A stretch of 64,000 bases of DNA from AP-15 sp963737145. Lineage in GTDB: Bacteria; Pseudomonadota; Alphaproteobacteria; ATCC43930; CGMCC-115725. Below are positions 63,471-64,000 of the stretch, one piece after another. The position numbers and the translations under genes were made by a program. The stretch spans positions 496,001 to 560,000 of the forward strand of contig CAVTRO010000007.1 in assembly GCA_963737145.1 (NCBI GenBank), written 5' to 3'. Numbering within the stretch: position 1 is the stretch's first letter; every line of letters starts with the position of its first letter. The notes beneath the pieces were generated by a model. That model did not search any database. It was not told the DNA's origin and saw only the letters and a list, made by a program, of their open reading frames with translations.

Positions 63471-64000
63471 TCAGCCGGCCGCGCCCGGCAAGTGCTGGTC
63501 GGGTCGGACGTGCCCGGCACTGAAGACCTCCATCGCCGTGCCCGGACCGTGCCCGTTCATTGCCTCCCCAGCCTTGGCATAGTGGACGCCTTCCGGGGTC
63601 TGTTGGCCGACACGGCCGGCCAGCACGTAAAAGGCTTCGGAACCCGGATGTGAATGCACTCCCGTTTTAGCTCCCGGCGGGCCGCTCGCGTGATTGATGC
63701 GCAACAGGTACTCGGGCGCGGTGATCGGCGGTAAGGGCCCGATCTCGGCGACCTCGCTCGCGCCGGGCGTGGCGCCGCCTTTCTGTCCCAGGGTGAAGAG
63801 CCAGGCTTTGCCAGAGATCTCGGCCGCCAACGACATCGGACCCGCGGCGGCCTGCGCCTGCGCCAGCGTGGGGAAGTTCTCGATGCGCCAATACAGTGGC
63901 CCGGCCGGCAGCTGCTCCAGCTTCTTCTCGACCACCGGCTTGATGACGAATTTCCCCTGCGCCGCTGCTGTCGACGGCGAAAGTAGCAATCCCGTCACGC
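63471..64000 (-). CDS. Cupin-domain secreted protein, probably partial at the window edge
   Basis: Minus-strand frame with a signal-like start (LLLSPSTAAAQ) after a GTG at 63998; the true start may lie beyond the window. The cupin motif is HSHPGSEAFYVLAGRVGQQT, with the usual His and Glu metal ligands (GVHSHPGSEAF) and the second motif around GHGPGTAMEVF. About 175 residues visible. Possible role in binding or oxidising a small molecule; not further assignable. Confidence 0.75.
   Translation of the reverse strand, partial: VTGLLLSPSTAAAQGKFVIKPVVEKKLEQLPAGPLYWRIENFPTLAQAQAAAGPMSLAAEISGKAWLFTLGQKGGATPGASEVAEIGPLPPITAPEYLLRINHASGPPGAKTGVHSHPGSEAFYVLAGRVGQQTPEGVHYAKAGEAMNGHGPGTAMEVFSAGHVRPDQHLPGAAG

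Noticed and set aside
1..64000. CRISPR arrays, rRNA operons, complete insertion sequences or prophage genes
   Set aside because: No regularly spaced direct repeats, rRNA-like stretches, complete transposases or phage structural genes were seen; only integrase fragments and REP-type palindromes.

Overview
The window is a GC-rich bacterial chromosome segment that reads as an alphaproteobacterium, most like Rhodospirillales or a relative. The evidence is the run bamE / ubiquinol-cytochrome c chaperone / DUF177 / rpmF / plsX / fabH / ihfA / tRNA-Pro, a COQ9-family gene beside def, the ribE-ribH-nusB-thiL operon followed by a K+-independent proton-pumping pyrophosphatase, and an era-recO-parC run. 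No plasmid or phage replication genes were seen.

Layout. 1-5100: end of prfB, a helicase remnant, a luciferase-like oxidoreductase with an ABM monooxygenase, a scrambled patch of integrase and VOC fragments, then rpsU, def and coq9. 5190-7940: two tandem MHS-type transporters. 8500-22900: conserved housekeeping (riboflavin, transcription antitermination, thiamine, pyrophosphatase, outer-membrane assembly, fatty-acid initiation, IHF, tRNA-Pro, Era, RecO, ParC). 22900-31200: a decayed VapBC, a branched-chain-amino-acid-type binding protein with a broken signal-peptide frame, and gltD (two frame breaks) with an intact gltB. 31700-37600: an intact VapBC, a TIR/pentapeptide gene lying between an intact and a truncated copy of a mannonate-dehydratase gene, and small-molecule catabolism genes. 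37600-50900: ThDP enzyme, GMC oxidoreductase, an AtzG/amidase pair, a PLP decarboxylase with a structured leader, and a complete dipeptide-type ABC operon (dppABCDF). 50987-60155: an accessory island inserted after dppF. 60400-64000: an MlaC-like protein, a molybdopterin hydroxylase and a cupin.

The most interesting part is the 51-60 kb island. It holds a large NACHT-type NTPase with an N-terminal helical region and C-terminal leucine-rich repeats (a bacterial NLR architecture). Next to it are a STAND-like P-loop protein (frameshifted here) and a TOPRIM protein in an operon-like pair. That pair lies between two nearly identical, 5'-truncated dppF copies of about 0.6 kb in direct orientation. 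The TIR gene at 33-34 kb has a similar setting: a truncated 3' copy of the neighbouring metabolic gene lies on its other side. Both look like defence genes carried by a process that leaves 3' gene fragments behind.

A caution for the whole window: several otherwise well-conserved genes carry single-base indels or a nonsense codon (gltD twice, the LivJ-like protein, the CmcJ-like gene, both genes of the first VapBC, the STAND gene, a small DUF1640-like gene). The sequence alone cannot tell real decay from assembly error, so raw-read checking matters for any claim of loss of function.
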